A DNA stretch of 64,000 nt from Heliocidaris tuberculata (taxonomy: Eukaryota; Echinodermata; Echinoidea; Camarodonta; Echinometridae): assembly GCA_025618425.1 (NCBI GenBank), contig CM046832.1, positions 19,459,917 through 19,523,916 of the forward strand, in the 5' to 3' direction. Shown here in pieces: positions 57,600-64,000 of this stretch. A program made the translations under genes and the position numbers. Below the pieces are notes generated by a model. It worked only from the letters and a program-made list of their open reading frames with translations, was not told the DNA's origin and made no database searches. The first letter of the stretch is position 1. Every line of letters starts with the position of its first letter.

Positions 57600-60500
57600 G
57601 GGGAGGGGCGCACTCTATAGCCATAGTGCTAGCATTTAAATCGCAAGATAAGTTGAAGGATATTGAATTTGCGAGCTATAACCAATAACAACTTTCAACA
57701 TTTTAAATGTACATGTAGACAGAAAAACGGAAGTATTGACGGTGGAAAGTAGTTGAAACTGCGATATTGGCCCAAATGCTTGCTGGGTTCATCAACTACA
57801 CATCAAAACATTAGCGGCGAGCGAGTTGTCGCTGATAATTTTGAAACCAAATGAGCCTATATAGCCTCGTCATTCCTACGGCTATATAGGCTAAAATATA
57901 TAAAGTTCCCTTTTCTATTCGGATGAAGACAGACTTGCATACAGTCTTGATCCTTTTGTTGTTTTTAATCAAAATTAATGATCGCCTGATGCGTCATAAG
58001 GGTGTAAAATCAAATACTGCAATAAAGGAACAGTCTTGCAGGCTAAGAGCGAATTGCACTTTTGTAAAAGGTCTCAAAAGGAAAGGTAAACAATCCTAAA
58101 TTTTCTGTTTACCCTTGAACTTTGTGATCGACTTTTTTTTTTCATCAGCTCGGGTTCATGACGATGTTCACGGGAGGTCGGGAACCGTTCCATTTCGAAA
58201 ATGGAATGATAAACACCCAGGGGGTCAAATTAAATTCGCTACAGGAGAGGGGTATTAGAAGAAGAAAAAAGGGAGAAAATGTTGACAGCAGGGAAATATA
58301 GAAAGAAAAAAAACTGTTGATTGCAAGTTTATCCCATAGGCGGCAAAGGAGTTAAATAATCATACAAGTTTGACTGTATTTTCACAAGGTTTAGAAGGTG
58401 TAGTTTGTTGCCATGGGGACAACAAAATAACTATGACATGAGTTATTACGACAAAGGCGAAAATCAACCTCCCTCTCCAGTTGGAAACAAATACTTACAA
58501 CATACATTGTTGTACATTACACTTCCTAGGTATCAGAGTGCTGTGTTTTTAAACAAATATTTTGCCACCCCTCCTCCCGCCCTTCTGACAATCCTGAATC
58601 CATACACGTTTTCTCTTCTTCAAATCAGTAATCGTCTGTTTTGTATTCATGCATGGGCCAGTGAATTGTTGATCAATCTTCATCCAAAAATCAAATAAGA
58701 TGACTGGTCACATCTCAAACACGATTGCAAATACTTCTGAAAATCAGTTCAAGGGCTATTCAAAATCCCCTGTTGTATTGCCTATAGAAATCATGTTCGG
58801 ATTACATAACGTGTGATTGTAATGGTCGCAACTTGCAATAGGTGATGGACAAGGATATTGGAATTAACTGAAGTTGATTTCTCGAAAGTCTTTACGATTT
58901 TGTTCTCAGTATTATAGGCAATGCAATGTTCGTGCAAGTACAGATGCATTGCTAGAACACTTTTGAATGGGGTGTCGGACCGACTTTGGAGGTACTATGT
59001 GAAGAAAAAAAAATGCGACAAGAAAAGCAAAAGGGAATGTAATTTGCAGATACAATGCCACAGAAATTCCATCTTGCTCACAAACTTCAAAATTTCCCAT
59101 CAACAACAATAGAAAGGTTATAATGGTGCGGGGTCACATCCCTATCTCCCTTGGTGACATCCCTATGTCAGTATGACCTCTGGGTGGAGCTAAAGGATGC
59201 TTTCATCTCTCAATTGATGCCCGCATGCCGCATACTAGCTGTACGTGCCTAACGCCCCGTCATCCTGAAACCAGAAACAACGCGTATTATGATGTGGAAA
59301 TTTTAACCTCTCTCCTTGGGGTCTACGGTCCAGTTCAGAACAATGTTGGTCCTTCCCCCTCGGGAAATCAACCATAATACCCTACCGGCGTCTATTCCAC
59401 TTTTCCTCAGTGTTATATATAGAATAGAATGAGAAAAATAAACCCCTTTTTCAATATTAATCAAGAAGCAACAGCTTTTGTGAAATGTTCAGTCTTTGAA
59501 AATACCAGCGGCATATCCACTAGCCTATATGGTGGAGCAGAATGATCAGAAGCCCCACCCCCTCGTTTGGAGGCCCGGATGAAGAAATAAGTGACTTGCA
59601 TGGGGTCTATCGCGGACCGGGAGCTATCAAAATACACCCCTTCCGTCCGGAGAGGAACCCGCCTTCATTTTTGTTATTTTTTTTTTTAATACGCCATTGT
59701 ATATACCATCATTTCTAGCCGACCTCTAAAAATGCAGACCTATACCAATGAATTACCCTCTTATAATTTCATCTCGAATGTTAGTTTGATTCAATTGGTT
59801 GTGATGGAGGATGACACCGGATGAAAGCTGGAGTAGGCGGCGGGTATCATCAGATGTATCATCTAACCATCTTGTTTATCATTCCGCAGACTTGGCTCAT
59901 ATCATCTTCCTCTCCATCGACCATTATATCGTGACCCGGATCAAGAGTTCTCACTTCATGTACTCGTCCGTCCCGAATGGCGTATTGTTCAGCGTCCGCT
60001 CTCCATGACAACTGGAGCTAGTACGTGTCGTGACGTCATTAATTCGCATACCGATGAATGATGATATGGGGGGCTTCCCTAACCGTGCATGACGAATTTA
60101 TTTAGAATATATGTTTTCATGTGGCGATAATTAATATACGCTTGCAATAATGAATTTGCATATATTATGCTTCCCATGCAGCCACAAGTATAAATTATAA
60201 TCCAATATCATATGTTCAGCTTCCTGAATCTGATCGCAGGTTGATATATTGCCTGTCATAATTGGTTCAATAGGCAAAAAATGGTTATAGGCTTCATAAT
60301 TATTTGTAATCAGTAATTTCATTGCATTTAAAGAAATGACAGAAACCAGTATTTTGCTATTTAGAGTGATATGGCTGGTGTTAATCTTTGATATGGTTGA
60401 AAAATATTCAAATGCACGTACATAAAGATCAAATGTTAAATTAAATCAGGAAACCCATCAAATATTTAACATCGCTTGATTGATTTTTCTGATTTGATTT

Positions 60501-61380
60501 AATAAAAAGAGTTATGCACTCATTGTGCAAACTTGAGAAAAGGATAAAGATGCAAGAAGCAAGCTGACTATGGTGGCGGGCTACAGTTTGCTCAGCACTG
60601 ACTGAAAATACTTGAATGAATTTACTACTACTACACGCCACTACTCATGATTAACAGTACACCGTCGACTTACGGAGGCCAACATGCAGCCTCCACCCAC
60701 ATACTACGTCATCCAACCCGGAGTATACTGTATCATAGTCAATCTCACCGCAAGGAGGTGGTGGAAATACCCGGATTCTCATTTGCATAATAAGTTCTCT
60801 CTCTCTCTCTTTAGATGATGACTGAATTCCTGTTGTCTACGTGCGATTCATCACGATTACAGTTTGGATGTTGGTTAATATTAAACGCCGGCCGGCCGGC
60901 GAAAGTCCAAAATACAGATAAAGAGTTTCAGACTCAAGTCGCTTATTTGGGAACATTAACAAACTACATTATCTTTAGTTCGGACTGTGTGACTACTTTA
61001 ATTTTGAAATATTCCACGTGCAGTGAAATAGATACAAAGGATTAATCCACTTTTATAATTGGAATTTTCAAGTGAGGTAAGTTAAATATTTCATATTTCA
61101 TAATCTATTTCATTTTTTTTTTAAATCTGCATAAGAAAGTTAAAGCCAATCACAGTCAATGGTTCAATCACGTTATAACCTAAAAACAAGTTTCATCGAT
61201 TGTTCTTCAACGAACAACCTGTCACCATCTGTTGTTTTATATTTCTTTCTAAAAAGCTCGAAGCTCAGAAATAATCATCATCTGTATAGGTACAGAGGTT
61301 TATGTCATAAATTCGATTCTTTTCCGCATCTTATCCAAGTTGTTTTGGTGATGGGTTACAGTAAAGGAGCCCAAGCTTGC
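57600..61380. other. Intergenic, no supported gene
   Basis: Only short open frames without family resemblance or convincing splice context. Minor items: a 12-bp-arm hairpin (GCCTATATAGCC / GGCTATATAGGC) at about 57854-57890 and a C/T-rich tract at about 60797-60813. No element with clear ends was seen. Confidence 0.5.
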
Positions 61381-61384
61381 TTTC

Positions 61385-61387
<3 letters not shown>

Positions 61388-61424
<37 letters not shown>

Positions 61425-61460
61425 TCTCTCCCCCTCTCTCTCCCCTCTCTCTCTCTCTCT

Positions 61461-61495
<35 letters not shown>
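61388..61495. repeat. (CT)n microsatellite
   Basis: About 108 bp of CT units with CCC interruptions. The opposing poly-Glu/Arg and poly-Ser/Leu frames are artefacts. Confidence 0.95.
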
Positions 61496-61498
<3 letters not shown>

Positions 61499-62189
61499 AC
61501 CATGCTTCTCCTTTGCGCTTTTTTCTCGTAGTCCCTCCAGAGCCGACAGCGTGAAATGATAAATTCTTCAATAATAAATTTTATTTTAGTGCCCGTACAT
61601 TTGAATGTTAATTCTTTATTTAAATGCTACATAATATGAATAATCATAAGAAAACGTTATGAATAAAACACATGCATTGTGATAGATTCAATCTGAATGA
61701 GTTTTACATGAACGAAATCTATTTCAATCCTACTCGAAAAGGTTACACAGGAGAGGGGGTGGTGGTGAATTCTTATTAAAACATCTCCATGAGACCATAT
61801 TAAGACCAAATTGAAATGAGAATAATTGTGTCTGTACGTGTAAAGGCTAATGTGAACGAACCTCATTTATTTCGTTTATATTGCTTTCGGTTTTATTACT
61901 GTGTTATTAATGTCACAATAAATCTCTCGCATGTTTCCTCGTTCGTAAACTTTACCCTATATGGAACCTGGATGAGATTACAGCATTGGTAACCATGCAA
62001 AGTATCATTTTCAAGAGCGTTTCTGCGGTTTTTCAAAGAAAGCATCAACGGGGATATTTTCCTGTTCATGAAATGTTATCATCTAATAATGGAATGTATC
62101 ATAAATGTATTAAAATCCCATCATCAATTTCATTTACTTTCCCTTTCCCCTTATTTCACACCTTTATCTTTTTGTTTTCACTTCTCCGA

Positions 62190-62305
62190 AGGACAGAAAG
62201 AAAGAAGGAGGAAAAAGAAGAAAAAGAAGAAGAAGAAGAAGAAGAAGAAGAAGAAGAAGAAGAAGAAGAAGAAGAAGAAAAAAAAGAGGAAAAAAAAGAA
62301 AAGAA
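62190..62305. repeat. (GAA)n purine tract
   Basis: GAA units with AAA and GGA interruptions; third long GAA tract of the window. Confidence 0.95.
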
Positions 62306-62415
62306 ATTGAACGACCGACCCAATGTGACAGGGAAGATGAGGATATTATATTGTGTTATCGGTTGGACTTTGAAATTACAGTATTTCTGTTGTGTCACAT
62401 TGTTGCAATCCTCAC

Positions 62416-62535
<120 letters not shown>

Positions 62536-63161
62536 AAATAAGTAAAAAAATATATATATATATATTTTTTTTTTTAAATTAATTTATTTATTTATTTACT
62601 TGTTATTTTCTATTTTCTTTTCTTATTTATTGATTTTTTATTTATTTCTTGGGGGCGGGGGTAATATATTGCTTGCAGAGTTCCTAGCTATAAGTTTTCT
62701 TTATGATTTGAATGACTCTTTGGGGGTTGTTCGTGCGATACTAAAGAAGCACATTTATGTCGTCATTAAAGTTATGCGTTTAGCATAATATCTATTTCAA
62801 ACTGTTTATGTTTGAGATAATAATGTTTGATCGGACATCCTAATCATGCTCAATTATCACGAGGAAGTTCTGGCAAAAGAAGATGTGTGTACGTGACAAA
62901 CGAGGCATCTGTATTTTGGCATCGGTTTCGCTTACCTGAATCCCAGTAACTATCAATTGCTTTGTAATAGCGAACACTTTGAGAGCAATGATCCATGACA
63001 AACACAAATCAAGAATAGATTACAACAAACAAACATGGGTATTGAAGGTGGATGAATGAAAGGCCCCACTGACGGGGCAGGTGATCTATACTGTAAAAGG
63101 TATATAGTCTGTGTAACGAATGATACAGTACAGTGCTTTATGGATAATATGGTAATACGTC

Positions 63162-63306
63162 CAGGGGCCTGTTGCACAAAACTTGCGTTTAATCGCAACT
63201 CCTAAAAATCAAACGCAAGTCCTTAATACGCACTTCTGATTGGCTGAAAACAAAGTTGCGTTTGATTTTCCTGAGTTGCGTTCAAGTTTTGTGTGACGGG
63301 CCCCTG
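63162..63306. mobile_element. Short palindromic MITE
   Basis: CAGGGGCCTGTTGCACAAAA at the left and TTTTGTGTGACGGGCCCCTG at the right. The core TTTAATCGCAACTCC is shared with 12504-12654. ATTGGCTGA lies in the centre. Length is 145 bp; no target duplication was identified. Confidence 0.8.
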
Positions 63307-64000
63307 CAATTACAACTTTTTGTGGAGGCCTATTAAATTTAAATTAAAGACAAGGTAAAAGTTAAAGATTCTCATGGGCTACAGTATTTTTTTTCCGTAT
63401 AATATTGGGTATTAATTTTTCACCTTTAAACGGTTTATGTTCTTGAAAATTTCCCTATCCCACCCCTAAAAAAAAAGAAACTGCATGGTACCACATTAGG
63501 AGAAAATGTAAAGGGAAAGAGAAATTCGGTTATTTTCATTTAATTAAATATCTGTGGAAATATACGCTGCCGTGATATGTTTGCTATCCGCCAAAAAGGA
63601 TCTAAACCATCATTAATGTGTCGCTTAAATGCGTTTTGTTGTTGTTGTGTTGTTGTTTTTTTTTTTTAACTGTCAAAGCCTTTTCGGCGCCATTCAAAAT
63701 TATAAGCACCATTTATTTCCTTACTACAACACTACCTTTAAACTTCGATCTCTACAGTTTTATGCAATAAGACGCAATTGGGTCCTTGCTCAAAAATATA
63801 TGAGCTACTGCTGGCTATTACCCCCGCTGTAACACCATCCTGCTTGAGGTGTGTTATATTATAAGAACCTTACTTTGCATGTTGCGACTCTCTACTCTAA
63901 TGAGTACACTTGCCCACCGGGGTGTGTGTTAACTTCCTTTGCAATCTACCTCACTTCACAGACCCTTTAGAACCTCGAAAGCCAATCAAATCGAGAAACG
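63307..64000. other. Window end, nothing recognised
   Basis: AT-rich sequence with small T- and A-runs; no gene or element with defined ends. Confidence 0.4.

Overview
This window is animal nuclear DNA. Two intron-rich protein genes lie in the same + orientation in AT-rich sequence, with many microsatellites, long C/G homopolymers and short palindromic DNA transposons. Both predicted proteins resemble their vertebrate counterparts closely. With the tRNA-derived SINEs and the many miniature inverted-repeat elements (MITEs), this suggests a marine deuterostome invertebrate, most plausibly an echinoderm such as a sea urchin. The organism is an inference; nothing in the window identifies a species.

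Layout. 1-11.6 kb has no supported gene. It holds a near-identical segmental duplication (144-1483 and 3665-5367), a foldback element, a poly-C-ended dispersed repeat, microsatellites and a degenerate minisatellite (about 9.9-10.46 kb). 11.61-19.18 kb is CHMP5, an ESCRT-III subunit, in 7 coding exons giving 219 aa. 19.4-27.1 kb is intergenic: poly(A) signals, two tRNA-derived SINE-like sequences, G/C tracts, and several foldbacks and MITEs, including a hAT-type MITE with near-perfect target-site duplications. 27.16-51.81 kb is a scaffold attachment factor B (SAFB/SLTM-like) gene in 13 coding exons giving 1272 aa: SAP domain, acidic linker, RRM, Arg/Glu-rich helix, RREEP hexapeptide repeats, and a Gly/Ser/Met-rich tail. 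Both exon sets keep one continuous frame, which supports the splice models. 51.8-64 kb has no further supported gene. It holds pogo-like MITEs, a 457-bp palindrome, a layered cluster of nested repeats at 56-57.6 kb, and (CT)n, (GAA)n and (TA)n tracts.

The genes work in different processes: CHMP5 in endosomal sorting and membrane scission, SAFB in nuclear RNA and chromatin organisation. I see no functional link beyond adjacency.

The best finding is a nested transposon in the last large SAFB intron. A hAT-type element (43123-48679, exact 8-bp target duplication) was split by a 5.1-kb Tc1/mariner-type element (43278-48369, identical 24-bp termini, TA target). The inner element has no recognisable transposase but carries an exon-like open segment. 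Others are a frame-preserving 15-bp SAFB microexon, a 131-bp duplication that copies the SAFB exon 2 donor site, and two palindromes flanked by TTAA. I see no clear novel multi-gene system.
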